From Planctomycetia bacterium (GTDB lineage Bacteria; Planctomycetota; Planctomycetia; Pirellulales; Thermoguttaceae), in assembly GCA_030539035.1 (NCBI GenBank), contig JAUNSU010000031.1, positions 1 through 36,236 of the forward strand: a stretch of 36,236 bases of DNA, given 5' to 3'. Position numbers and translations under genes: made by a program. Under the pieces are notes generated by a model. It saw only the letters and a program-made list of their open reading frames with translations. It was not told where the DNA came from and did no database searches. Shown piece after piece: positions 25,323 to 34,673 of the stretch (the first letter of the stretch is position 1; each line of letters begins with the position of its first letter).

Positions 25323-28300
25323 ATGAACATCAGAAACATTGCGAAATGTCTGAGAAAACCCGGGAATCGTCTCCCGAGCTCGAACAGAAGTTTTTCTTAT
25401 CGATCCTTTCTCATAACCGGGATCCTCCTTTTTTTCGCTGTGTTCTGTTTGGGAAGCCCTGAATCCTTTTCCCAACAGACCCAGCCTTCGGACCATTCTC
25501 CGCAAGCAGCCGGTGATCGTAAAACGATGCGGACCGTTCGAGTCGGTTTCTATCCGTTTGAAGGTTTCCATATGTACGATCAGCAGGGGAAACGGAGCGG
25601 ATACGGATACGATTATCTTCAAAAGCTCCGCGATTATACGAATTGGAAATACGAATATTCCGATCCCAAGTTCGAATGGCCGGAAATGCTCAATATGCTT
25701 CGCGGCGGGAAAGTCGATCTGGTGCCCGGGGTCAGTAAAACCGCGGAAAGAGAAACCGAGTTTGCGTTTTCCAAAGATCCGATCTGCCAGACTGCCGCCG
25801 TTTTGACTGTAAAGGCGGGGAATTCCCGTTTTCGAACCAAAGATTACGCGAATTGGAACGGAATTCGGGTCGGATTGCTGAAAAACAGTACTCAAAACGA
25901 TGCGTTTCTGAATTTTTCCAAGGAAAAAGGATTTACATTCCAGTCGGTCTGGTTCGATAAATTGACCGATTTAACGGACGCGCTTCAAAAAGGGAAAACG
26001 ATTGACGCCGCGCTTACCAGCAGTTTGCGCGCGATCGGAGGAGATGAATGGATTCGGGCGCAGTTTAACGAATCTTTTATGTATATCGCCGTTCGAAAGA
26101 ACGATCAATCGCTTCTGAACGAACTGGATCAGGGAATGGAGCAGCTAGATTCCTTTCTGCCGGACTTTCAGAAGCAGCTGCGAAGAACTTATTATATGCA
26201 CGAAAAGAGCGGAATTGTTCCGTTCTCCCGGCCGGAATCCGATTTTATTGAAGAGATGAAAAAGTCGGATCGTCTCTTTACGGTCATCATGAATCCGGAT
26301 CGAAAGCCTTTTTCCTGGTTTGAAAACGGAGAGTATCATGGAATCTTCAAGGACTATGCCGATGAGATCGCTCGCCGGTCCGGTTTGAAGTTTCGATTTC
26401 TTCCCGTTAAAACGAGAACGGAATACTACGAAAAACGGTTTTCTCCGGAAGTCGATATTGTTTTCGATCTGCTTTTGGATTATCAGAAAGCCGAAGCGAG
26501 CCGGGTAAAGCTGACTCAGCCTTATTTTTCCGCATCGGTTTCGAAATTGCGTGATAAAAGGGTCGGCAATATCATTAAAACTGTTTCGATTCTTGAATTC
26601 GGCGATTTGAAAGAGAGGGTCTGTCAAGTGTTGCCCGCCGATTTGAAGATCAATTACTGCGAATCGCTTTCGGAAATGGTGAATGAAGTCAAGAGCGCAT
26701 CAAGCGACGCGGCTTATCTTTTTACCCGAAGTGCGGAATACGCCGTTTATGAAGATGAAGAGAACCGTCTGGTTTCGGAATACATTCCTTCTTTGGAAAC
26801 GCGATTTACGATTGGCGTTCGGGAAGATCTTGATCCCCGTCTTTTATCCGCACTGAATCGGACAGTTTTGAGTTTTGACAGTACCTTTGCCGATCAAATG
26901 CGCATAAAATATGCTCCGAAGTTCAAGGAAGTCTTTTCTTTGAGAATGTTTTTGCAGCAATATCCGTTCTGGGCAATCGTTTTTCCATTTCTGTTTTTGC
27001 TTGCGATCTGCATTGTTCTGATCAGTCTGCTCATGGTGCGAAACCGCCATCGAAAAGAATTGCAGATTACCGCGATGAAATGGAAGGCGGCGTCTGAAAT
27101 CGCCAAACTTCATCCATTTCAGATGCACATCGAGAGCCGTCGGCTCATTGGCGATCTTGATCAGTTCGACAATTTCTGGCCTGTCGAGAACGGAATCGCG
27201 GCTCATGCCCGGGATTGGGCCTGTCCGGAAGATGCTCCCAAGCTGGAAAAAGCACACAGCGATTTCGCAAGCGGAAAAAGCGATCACTTTTGGGTTACCT
27301 ACCGCGCCGAAAAAGAGGGAAAGTCCCGTTACTTCGTCTGCTATGCCGTTCGCGATGCAAGTGATCCGGAGCTCATGGTCGGAATCATTCACGATATTAC
27401 CGACATGAAAGCGGTCGAACTGCAAAGGGACGCCGTTCAGCGGCTCTGGGAAAAAGTGGTCGACAATGCTCCGGTAATGATGTTTATCAAATCGGAAGCC
27501 GATGATTTTCGTTATGTTCAGTGCAATAAAAATTTCGCGGAATTCCTTGGCAGAACGCCGAAAGAGGTTATCGGACATGCCGATCCGGAACTGTTTCAGC
27601 GGCCCCAGGATACAGAAGCTTTCCGGAAACGGGACTTTTTGGTGATGGAAAGCGATGAACCGCAAAAATTTCAGGAAACCGTCGAGAATTCGAAAGGGGA
27701 GCGTCGGCACATTCAAACGGTCAAAATGCCGCTTGAAGATGCGAACGGCCGATTTTTGATCGGATTGGCCACCGATGTTACCGATCTTCAGAACAGCCGG
27801 GACGAAGCGAGAAGACACGAAGAGATCTTCCGCTTGACCATTCAGTCCATTGGCGACGGCGTGATGACAACCGATGCCGAAGGGACGGTTCAGCTTCTCA
27901 ATCCGGCGGCGGAACAGCTGATCGGACTGAAAAGCGGCGAGGCAAAAGGAAAGCCGCATGAAGAGATCTTTCGGATCGTCAGCGCGCTGGACGGGAAAAC
28001 GGTCGTCTCTCCGCTCCGAAAGGCACTGGAAGCCGGAGAGGTCGTCGAACTCGGCAATCATACTGATCTGCTGTCTTTTGACGGCAGTCGTTATCATATC
28101 GCGGACTGTGCGGGTCCGATCCGCAATGCGAACGGAGAGATCATCGGAGCCGTTCTCATCTTCCGCAATGTTACCAATGAATACCGTCAGCGGGAAGAGC
28201 TCCGGGCCTCGGTCGCGCTCTGGGATGTTACCTCCGAGATCATGAAGCTCGCACCGTTCCGGATGCACATTCCAACGCGAGAGATCTTTGGGAACTTGGA

Positions 28301-31300
28301 AAGACTCAATTGTTACTGGCCGATCGTCAACGGACATGCGCTGCTTCCGAATGAATGCGTCTATTCGGAGGATCTTCCGCAGGTCAACGAGGAATACGTG
28401 AAGTTTACCGCAGGGGAAACGGACAGTTTCCTGATCACCTACCGCGTCCTTCATGAAGGACAGATCCGTTATTACCGCCGATACGCCATTCGCGATCCGC
28501 ACGATCGGGATATCATGATCGGGATCGTTCAGGATATCACGGTCGATAAAGAATTGGAACTCGATCGGAACGCTTCTCACGCCCTTTGGGAACAGGTTGT
28601 TGAAGCCATGCCGATCCTGATGTTCGTGAAGTCTGCGGACGATGATTTTCAATATACTCAATGCAACAATAATTTCGCGGAATTCATCGGCCGGAAAAAA
28701 GAAGATATTATCGGACACACCGATCTGGAGTTCTTTCCTGATGTCAAGGAAAAGGAACATTTCCGAAATTGGGACAGTAAAATCATGGAAGAAGGACGTG
28801 TCCAGGAATTTTATGAGGAAGCCCAGGGTGCGAACAAGTATTATCATTTCCAGACGGTCAAAATGCCGTTTACCGATGCCAAGGGAAAACGGCTCCTGAT
28901 CGGTCTTTCGGTCGATATTTCCGGATACAAAAAGGCCGAAGAGGAACGCAACGCGGCGCAGCTTCTTTTGAATAACGCGTTCGCGGCGATGCCTGTCATT
29001 CTGTATATCAAAGCGGCGGACAACGACTTCCGCTATGTGCAGTGCAATGAGAATTTTTGCAAACTGTTCGGAAAAACGGAAAAAGAGATCCTTGGCCGAA
29101 CCGATGCGGAGATCTTTCCCAATAATCAGGAAGTGGCCTCCTTCCATGATACCGATCTTGAAGCCATGAACAGCGGGAAACCGCTTGAAATCGTTGAAAC
29201 CCTTTCCGGGGCGGATGGAAAAACGTATCATTTTCGTGCGGTGAAAATGGCCGCGGCAGACATCGACGGGAAACCGATCCTCGTTGGAATGTCGGTCGAT
29301 ATTACCGAAATGGTCCAGCAGCGGGAACAGATGAACGCGTCCAAACTCCAGCTTGAGGCGGGATGTTTCATGAGCCGCAGTTTCACTTTTGAACTCGACA
29401 GAGATCACAATATTACTTCGACAAACGGCCTGTACAAGGAACTTGTTCCTCATGTGAACGGAAAACCTCTTCCGCCGGAACAATGGGTTTTAAGCGATGA
29501 TCTGAAAAAGACACAGGGAAAAATTAAGACCTTCTTCGAAAAGGGATGGTCTGCGGTTACGATCAACTTCGCCACCGACTGGTTCGGAAAACGGCGCCAT
29601 TACAAAAGTATTCTCAAAAACGAAAACGGCAGAGTGTTCGGCGTTACTTCCGATGTTACTGAGCTTCTCGAAACGGCCGAAGCAGTCAAATCCAATGCTC
29701 TGATGTGGAAACAGGTCATGGACGAACTTCCGGTGCGATTCTTTGTCAAAGATGCCGATAATGATTGCCGTTACATTATGTGCAATAAAGCCAACGCCGA
29801 TTTTCTCGGTCTTACCGAAGAAGCGGTTATCGGGAGAACAACCGAAGAGATCAGCAAACCAAGCCCGGAAATTACCGCGTATCTGCGGGCAGAACGGCAG
29901 ATCCTTGTCGATCTGCAAGTCAGCCGGACCCGGGTCAATATCCCCGATCCGCAAGGGGTCATCCGGGAAATGGAAAAGATCGAAATGCCGATTATCGGTG
30001 CTGGAAAACGGACCCTGCTCGTCAGTATCGCCTTTGATATTACTGAACGCGAACAGAGTCTCCGGCTGGCCGAGATCTCCGCTCGAATTCTGGCCGGGGT
30101 GGTCGGGGAGCCCGACTTCAGTAAAGTTCTCGATTATATCGGGAAAACCGCAATTGATGTGCTCCAGGCCCGGCGTGTGATCTTCGCGAAATGTGATGAA
30201 GAAGGAAAACTTCACTTTTTGCAGGATACAGGAATCGATCCGGATTATCATTTCGACAAGGAGGCTATTGCCCTTCATGAACACTATTGGAACTGTTATC
30301 TTGACCGTCTGATTCGAAATGAACTTGTCTTTTTCGAACGGATGGGCGATGACGTCAGCATGGAACCGCTGTTCAAAATTTATCCGGAATATCGGAATAT
30401 GGCGCTCGTCGGGACTCCGGTCGTTTCCAACGGAAAACTGCACGGAATCATGATCATTACGTTCAGCAAGCCGCACGTTTTCACAGACGATGATATCCGT
30501 ACTCTCCGCGCGATCGGAAACTGCATTATGATCGCGGAAAACCGATCCCAGCAGAATGAAGCACTCCTTCTCGCACAGCAGGAACAGGCGTATCGGCTGG
30601 CCGAAAGAACCGCGCTCAACGATTGTCTTTCCCTCTTTATGGGAAGCGGTTATATGGAGATCCCCTTCGAAGAAATTCTGGAAAAGATTCGGGTACATCT
30701 CGGGGCTTCCCGCTGCTATGTCCTTCGCGTTGATCCGGAAGCGCACCTTCAGCTCTGTCTCGCGGAAGCGAATTTGGACAAGAAACAAAGTTTCCTGAAA
30801 AATCGTCCGCCGTTCCCCTTCGAACATGATGTCCTCTGGTACACCGAACTCAAGGAAAAATCTCTTGTCGGATGGAAAGATCTTTCGGATCCGGAAGCCC
30901 GGGCAAGATTCGATGAGTCCTGGGCCCAAATGGCTTCTGATCATAATATTCGTTCTCTTTGGGTCGCAACAGTTGACGCAAATCAAGAAATCTGGGGGAC
31001 GCTCGGCGTCGTTTATGATGATCAGTCGCCGAAAACGTTCAATGAAAAGGACGAGTCCTTTGTCCGATCTGCGGCCAAAGTCGTTTCCATGATCTTGACA
31101 CGGGCCCAGCACCGCAATGATCTGATGAGTTCTCTCGATACTCAGCTCAACTTGACCAATTGCCTCCGCCATATGGTCGGTGATGAGGAAGAGTCGGCTG
31201 CGATGCGGAACCTGCTCAATATTGTCCGGAAGCATGCCAAATCGGACGCGGCCTTTATGACCGAACTGCATGAGCTGCCCGACAGTGATCTGTTCTCGGG

Positions 31301-31703
31301 AACTTTGACCCTGGACGACCATTGCAAGAATCAGGATATAAAAGATGTTGCTTTTGGTCCAAATGAAGAATGGTATCTCCGGTTCAAACAGGACAAGCCT
31401 TTGTTTATCCAGAATACTTCCGAAATTGATGCGAATAAAATACTGGGGAGCTGGGCGTTTCTTCTGAAGCAGGATCCGCCGGTTCAATCGTATTATGAGA
31501 TCCCGATCTACTGCAACAGTGCGCTTTGGGGCAGTATCGGAATTCTGTACACAAAGATGGCAACGCCCCTCAGTCAGAACTGCAAAGATTTTCTGATGAA
31601 TGCCAAAAAGTTCTTTGAAATTCTGCTGGCCCGTATGGAAAATACAAAACAGCTGAGGCCAAAGCGGCCGAAAAGGCCAAGAGCTTTTTCCTCGCTTCCA
31701 TGA
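25323..31703 (+). CDS. Giant membrane sensor part of a hybrid histidine kinase (2 SBP, TM, about 8 PAS, about 3 GAF), broken before the H-box
   Basis: The ATG at 25323 is preceded by GAGG 8 bases upstream; an earlier in-frame ATG at 25287 has no site. The product is 2126 aa. A membrane anchor FLITGILLFFAVFCLGSPES comes first. Two SBP_bac_3-like ligand-binding domains follow (residues about 72-300, TVRVGFYPFEGFH; about 318-537, RLFTVIMNPDRKPFSWF). A TM helix lies at about 542-575, then about eight PAS domains (587-1577) and about three GAF domains (1580-1746, 1763-1930, 1943-2103). The end RPKRPKRPRAFSSLP is an out-of-frame tail. One extra base in the AAAA run at 31646-31649 would restore KTAEAKAAEKAKSFFLASMS and join the HisKA domain encoded at 31700. 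It therefore looks like the N-terminal part of one protein of about 2494 aa that senses small periplasmic ligands. Confidence 0.8.
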   Translation: MNIRNIAKCLRKPGNRLPSSNRSFSYRSFLITGILLFFAVFCLGSPESFSQQTQPSDHSPQAAGDRKTMRTVRVGFYPFEGFHMYDQQGKRSGYGYDYLQKLRDYTNWKYEYSDPKFEWPEMLNMLRGGKVDLVPGVSKTAERETEFAFSKDPICQTAAVLTVKAGNSRFRTKDYANWNGIRVGLLKNSTQNDAFLNFSKEKGFTFQSVWFDKLTDLTDALQKGKTIDAALTSSLRAIGGDEWIRAQFNESFMYIAVRKNDQSLLNELDQGMEQLDSFLPDFQKQLRRTYYMHEKSGIVPFSRPESDFIEEMKKSDRLFTVIMNPDRKPFSWFENGEYHGIFKDYADEIARRSGLKFRFLPVKTRTEYYEKRFSPEVDIVFDLLLDYQKAEASRVKLTQPYFSASVSKLRDKRVGNIIKTVSILEFGDLKERVCQVLPADLKINYCESLSEMVNEVKSASSDAAYLFTRSAEYAVYEDEENRLVSEYIPSLETRFTIGVREDLDPRLLSALNRTVLSFDSTFADQMRIKYAPKFKEVFSLRMFLQQYPFWAIVFPFLFLLAICIVLISLLMVRNRHRKELQITAMKWKAASEIAKLHPFQMHIESRRLIGDLDQFDNFWPVENGIAAHARDWACPEDAPKLEKAHSDFASGKSDHFWVTYRAEKEGKSRYFVCYAVRDASDPELMVGIIHDITDMKAVELQRDAVQRLWEKVVDNAPVMMFIKSEADDFRYVQCNKNFAEFLGRTPKEVIGHADPELFQRPQDTEAFRKRDFLVMESDEPQKFQETVENSKGERRHIQTVKMPLEDANGRFLIGLATDVTDLQNSRDEARRHEEIFRLTIQSIGDGVMTTDAEGTVQLLNPAAEQLIGLKSGEAKGKPHEEIFRIVSALDGKTVVSPLRKALEAGEVVELGNHTDLLSFDGSRYHIADCAGPIRNANGEIIGAVLIFRNVTNEYRQREELRASVALWDVTSEIMKLAPFRMHIPTREIFGNLERLNCYWPIVNGHALLPNECVYSEDLPQVNEEYVKFTAGETDSFLITYRVLHEGQIRYYRRYAIRDPHDRDIMIGIVQDITVDKELELDRNASHALWEQVVEAMPILMFVKSADDDFQYTQCNNNFAEFIGRKKEDIIGHTDLEFFPDVKEKEHFRNWDSKIMEEGRVQEFYEEAQGANKYYHFQTVKMPFTDAKGKRLLIGLSVDISGYKKAEEERNAAQLLLNNAFAAMPVILYIKAADNDFRYVQCNENFCKLFGKTEKEILGRTDAEIFPNNQEVASFHDTDLEAMNSGKPLEIVETLSGADGKTYHFRAVKMAAADIDGKPILVGMSVDITEMVQQREQMNASKLQLEAGCFMSRSFTFELDRDHNITSTNGLYKELVPHVNGKPLPPEQWVLSDDLKKTQGKIKTFFEKGWSAVTINFATDWFGKRRHYKSILKNENGRVFGVTSDVTELLETAEAVKSNALMWKQVMDELPVRFFVKDADNDCRYIMCNKANADFLGLTEEAVIGRTTEEISKPSPEITAYLRAERQILVDLQVSRTRVNIPDPQGVIREMEKIEMPIIGAGKRTLLVSIAFDITEREQSLRLAEISARILAGVVGEPDFSKVLDYIGKTAIDVLQARRVIFAKCDEEGKLHFLQDTGIDPDYHFDKEAIALHEHYWNCYLDRLIRNELVFFERMGDDVSMEPLFKIYPEYRNMALVGTPVVSNGKLHGIMIITFSKPHVFTDDDIRTLRAIGNCIMIAENRSQQNEALLLAQQEQAYRLAERTALNDCLSLFMGSGYMEIPFEEILEKIRVHLGASRCYVLRVDPEAHLQLCLAEANLDKKQSFLKNRPPFPFEHDVLWYTELKEKSLVGWKDLSDPEARARFDESWAQMASDHNIRSLWVATVDANQEIWGTLGVVYDDQSPKTFNEKDESFVRSAAKVVSMILTRAQHRNDLMSSLDTQLNLTNCLRHMVGDEEESAAMRNLLNIVRKHAKSDAAFMTELHELPDSDLFSGTLTLDDHCKNQDIKDVAFGPNEEWYLRFKQDKPLFIQNTSEIDANKILGSWAFLLKQDPPVQSYYEIPIYCNSALWGSIGILYTKMATPLSQNCKDFLMNAKKFFEILLARMENTKQLRPKRPKRPRAFSSLP

Positions 31704-32803
31704 GCCATGAGATTCGAACGCCTCTCAACGCGGTCATCGGTTTCTCCGAAATGCTGAAAGATGCCAAGATTCCCAGAGAATTGCAAATTGAATATTCCGA
31801 AAATATCGCGATCGCCGGAAACGCGCTGCTTAATCTGATCAATGATATTCTCGATCTCTCCAAGCTGGAAGCCGGACAGATGCAGATCATTCCCGAGCGT
31901 GTCGATTTCCCGAAATACTGCCGCGACCTTTGCCGCATCTTCCAGTACAGCGCGACGCAAAAAAATCTGGATCTGATCTTCGATATTGCGGAGGATATGC
32001 CCGCTCTCATGCTCGATCAGGCCCGTATGCGCCAGATCTTCATTAACTTGGTCGGCAATTCCGTTAAATTCACTCCGAAAGGAGGATCGGTCAAAATCAC
32101 TGCGAAATTCTCACAGATGACCGTATCAAGCGGATCATTGCTTCTCACTTTTGCCGACAACGGCATCGGAATGCCGGAAATCGATCAAAAGAAGATCTTT
32201 GAACCGTTTGTCCAATTATCAAAATACCGGGGGACCAGCGCCGCCAACAATGGAACCGGACTCGGGCTTCCGATCGTGCGCCGCCTGGTGGACAAGATGG
32301 GAGGAACCCTTACCGTCGAAAGTGCCGAAGGAAAAGGAACCGTCTTTTATATCCTGCTGCCGAATGTCGGGTTGGCCGACTGCGCAGGATCAAAGGATTC
32401 CGGCGCAAATGCGGAAGATAAAACGGAAAATGAATCCGGCAGTCCCCAAAAAATCAATGTTTTGGTTGTCGATGATGCCCCCATGAATATTAAAATTTTT
32501 ACCCTGTTTCTGAAACGTCTCGGCGTTTCTTACGACGCGGCCAAATCCGGCGAGGAGGCTCTCTCCAAGTTGAAGAAATCCTCATTCAATTGGATACTGA
32601 CCGACTTGCACATGAAAGATATGTCGGGCGAGGAACTTGCAAAAATTATTCGTAATGATCCGGCATACGGAAATATTCGAATCGCTGTTGTTACCGCGGA
32701 TACGGATGCCGATGCCTTTGATAAAAATCTTTTTGACGCGATTTTGCCTAAACCGATTGACAGGCAACTGCTGCACCAATGTTTGTTCGGAGATGAGAAA
32801 TGA
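31700..32803 (+). CDS. Histidine kinase core plus receiver domain (C-terminal part of the giant hybrid kinase)
   Basis: This 367-aa frame begins exactly at the H-box MSHEIRTPLNAVIGF, with the phosphoacceptor His at residue 3 (31706-31708). It has an intact HATPase: N-box INLVGNSVKFTPKGG, G1 DNGIGM, F-box IFEPF and G2 GTGLGLPIV. A spacer rich in Asp, Glu and Ser leads to a full receiver (VLVVDDAPMN, phosphoacceptor Asp302 in ILTDLHM, VTAD, PKP). Its start overlaps the stop of the sensor frame as ATGA, but no ribosome-binding site is seen and the first HisKA helix would be missing. It is therefore more likely the frameshifted continuation of the upstream gene than an independent protein. The next gene starts in another ATGA overlap at 32800. 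It would autophosphorylate and pass phosphate to its own receiver. Confidence 0.85.
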   Translation: MSHEIRTPLNAVIGFSEMLKDAKIPRELQIEYSENIAIAGNALLNLINDILDLSKLEAGQMQIIPERVDFPKYCRDLCRIFQYSATQKNLDLIFDIAEDMPALMLDQARMRQIFINLVGNSVKFTPKGGSVKITAKFSQMTVSSGSLLLTFADNGIGMPEIDQKKIFEPFVQLSKYRGTSAANNGTGLGLPIVRRLVDKMGGTLTVESAEGKGTVFYILLPNVGLADCAGSKDSGANAEDKTENESGSPQKINVLVVDDAPMNIKIFTLFLKRLGVSYDAAKSGEEALSKLKKSSFNWILTDLHMKDMSGEELAKIIRNDPAYGNIRIAVVTADTDADAFDKNLFDAILPKPIDRQLLHQCLFGDEK

Positions 32804-34488
32804 ATACACTTGATGAACTGAGAAAAATGGCGGAAAAGGTGCTGGAAAGGCAGCCCCGCAAACTTAATGCCGATGAATGGGGCGGAAACTTTAAAAAACT
32901 CCTTGAAGAAATCAGTATCTATCAGATTGAGCTGGAACATCAGAACAGGGAACTCGAACGGTCGGAAAAACTTCTGGCCGCCGCCAATGAAGAGTATGTC
33001 AAACTGTTTGAATCCACTCCGGTCGGCTATGCGATTCTTGATGAGAACCGCCATATAATCAAGATCAATCGGACGTTTGTGAATACTTTTGTTTCCGAAC
33101 AGCTCAAGGTTCATCAAATGGAAGGGCGCTGTTTCGATGAATTCATGTCTTCGGAATATCGAAATGCCTTTACGGTTTTCTGCATTATGGCGCAGACCAG
33201 AACGACGCCCATCCCGATGGAATTGAAATTGCTGGATCGGCACAGTGCGTCCCGGTATGTTATGCTGACGGCGCGCGTGTATGATATGGAGAAAAAGACT
33301 ATTGCGCTTACGGCAAGCGATATTTCCATGCAGAAAGCAATGGAGGAGCAGCTTGTAAAAGCCAAAAACGAGGAAGAAAACGCGAATCGGCAGAAGTCGC
33401 GGTTTTTGACGAATGTGAGCCAGGAGCTCCGATCTCCGATTGCGGCCATTGTCGGCTGCAAGGAGATCCTTTCCGATTCGGAGATCAGCGACGAGGAGAA
33501 ACTCAAATGCTGTGTCGAGGTAACCGGAATCTGTGATCTTTTGCAGGACTTTGCCGATCGAATTCTGGATGCGGCGGCGCTGGAAAGCGGATCGACTCCG
33601 ATTCTTTCTCAAGCGGTTGATATGAAAAAGATCTGCAATAACGCGGCCCGTGTCTTTACACGCAGACTTGCTCAAAAGAGTGTCGGACTTGTCGTGAAAG
33701 CGGAGGATGTTCCCATGCTCTGGACCGATCCTCTTCGTTTGAATCAGATCATAAATTCCGTATTGGAGCATGTGGTCCGAAACGCCTTCAGCGGAGAAGT
33801 TGCGCTTTGCTGTTCTTATGTGCCGGGCTTCGATAATTACGGAACGCTTCGTCTTTCCTTTGCCGGCAACGATATTTTTTCATCGGAGATCGATCAGAAC
33901 CAGCAGAGAGATTATGTTCCGGCAGAGGCAGATCACGACAGTATCAATATATTTATGACCAAGCGAATCGTCAATGCGCTCAGGGGAGAAATGATTTGGG
34001 AACATCCATTGAACGCACTTCGAATAGAAATTCCGGCTGTTCTTTTGCCCCAGGGCAGAAAGAGTTCATCTGAATCAGCGGAAACGCCGACTCGTTCTGT
34101 GCTCTCTTCTGCGCAGTCAAAGACCTGTCTTCTGGTGGATGATGTCGCGATGAATTTGAAGATACTCAGTACGATGATGAGAAAGCTCGGCTATTCGCCG
34201 ACTTTGGCCTTATCCGGCGGAGAAGCGCGGACACTTACCAATCAGCATCATTTCGATCTTGTTTTAACGGATCTATGGATGCCGGAAATAAACGGCGAGG
34301 ATCTTGCGATTGCACTCCGGCAGAATCCAGACTACGACGATGTTCCCATTTACGCAATCACCGCCGACGTGGAATTCGGAAGTAATTTTGATATGAGCTT
34401 TTTTACCGGAACGATTATTAAACCGATCAACCTGGAGAATCTGCGAAAAATCATCACCGCGGATGAAGAAAAAAGAATCCATTGTTAG
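32800..34488 (+). CDS. Pseudo-histidine-kinase with PAS and intact receiver domain
   Basis: This 562-aa protein has an N-terminal coiled-coil segment (residues about 1-65), a PAS domain (about 65-180, PVGYAILDENRHIIKINRTF), a second coiled coil (about 183-200) and a HisKA-like helix pair. The H-box reads NVSQELRSPI: the phosphoacceptor His is Gln208 (codon CAG at 33421). The ATPase remnant has lost the N-box (QIINSVLEHVVRNAF, with Asn positions now Ser and His), the G1 box (FAGNDIF) and the G2 box (no GxG before TKRIVNALRGE). By contrast the receiver is complete: VDD at 446-448, Asp491 in LVLTDLWM, ITAD, and Lys541 in IIKPI. GGAG lies 8 bases before the start, which overlaps the stop of the kinase gene by ATGA, so the two are translationally coupled. 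It probably binds or is phosphorylated by the upstream kinase; that is inference. Confidence 0.82.
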   Translation: MNTLDELRKMAEKVLERQPRKLNADEWGGNFKKLLEEISIYQIELEHQNRELERSEKLLAAANEEYVKLFESTPVGYAILDENRHIIKINRTFVNTFVSEQLKVHQMEGRCFDEFMSSEYRNAFTVFCIMAQTRTTPIPMELKLLDRHSASRYVMLTARVYDMEKKTIALTASDISMQKAMEEQLVKAKNEEENANRQKSRFLTNVSQELRSPIAAIVGCKEILSDSEISDEEKLKCCVEVTGICDLLQDFADRILDAAALESGSTPILSQAVDMKKICNNAARVFTRRLAQKSVGLVVKAEDVPMLWTDPLRLNQIINSVLEHVVRNAFSGEVALCCSYVPGFDNYGTLRLSFAGNDIFSSEIDQNQQRDYVPAEADHDSINIFMTKRIVNALRGEMIWEHPLNALRIEIPAVLLPQGRKSSSESAETPTRSVLSSAQSKTCLLVDDVAMNLKILSTMMRKLGYSPTLALSGGEARTLTNQHHFDLVLTDLWMPEINGEDLAIALRQNPDYDDVPIYAITADVEFGSNFDMSFFTGTIIKPINLENLRKIITADEEKRIHC

Positions 34489-34520
34489 TGAGAAGTGAGG
34501 AGTGAGAAGTGGCGGCGAAG

Positions 34521-34548
34521 CCGCATACGGAAGGCGGTCGTCCCGGCC
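34521..34548 (+). repeat. Dispersed repeat D, copy 2
   Basis: CCGCATACGGAAGGCGGTCG and the following 8 bases are the inverse of 22521-22548 with 2 differences. It runs directly into repeat C. Confidence 0.6.
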
Positions 34549-34627
34549 TGGAATGCGCTGGACTTTCAGCCCGCAGGATTCGGGCAGAATATCGAAAACA
34601 TATTATTGGTATTTGGCGGGAAGACCA
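34541..34627 (+). repeat. Dispersed repeat C, copy 2
   Basis: Aligns with 24391-24477 over about 87 bp at roughly 80% identity judged by eye, including CTTTCAGCCCGCAGGATT and the AAGACCA end. After this point the two copies carry different hairpins. Confidence 0.7.
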
Positions 34628-34651
34628 GCATCGGATGCGGTACCATGCTTA

Positions 34652-34673
34652 ACCCCATGCGCAAGCATGGGGT
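34652..34673. repeat. Perfect 9-bp hairpin with GCAA tetraloop
   Basis: ACCCCATGC and GCATGGGGT pair perfectly around GCAA, a GNRA-type loop that would be very stable in RNA. It occupies the same place relative to repeat C as the GCACAAACAT hairpin does near 24551. Confidence 0.6.

Noticed and set aside
25055-25339. Small minus-strand frame upstream of the giant kinase
   Set aside because: No ribosome-binding site, AT-rich, overlaps the kinase start, no recognisable features.
26844-31487. Two long minus-strand open frames (879 and 665 codons) opposite the giant kinase gene
   Set aside because: They lie codon-on-codon opposite the sense frame, where stops need TTA, CTA or TCA in the sense strand; these codons are rare here. 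The products have no recognisable domains, and no ribosome-binding sites support them.
31640-31660. Programmed -1 frameshift signal
   Set aside because: The site A-AAA-C is a poor slippery sequence, not an X-XXY-YYZ heptamer, and no strong downstream stem was seen; kept only as one option within the frame-break finding.
32530-33771. Minus-strand 413-codon open frame across the kinase/pseudokinase junction
   Set aside because: Shadow of two well-supported plus-strand genes; product low-complexity basic/aromatic with no family signature.
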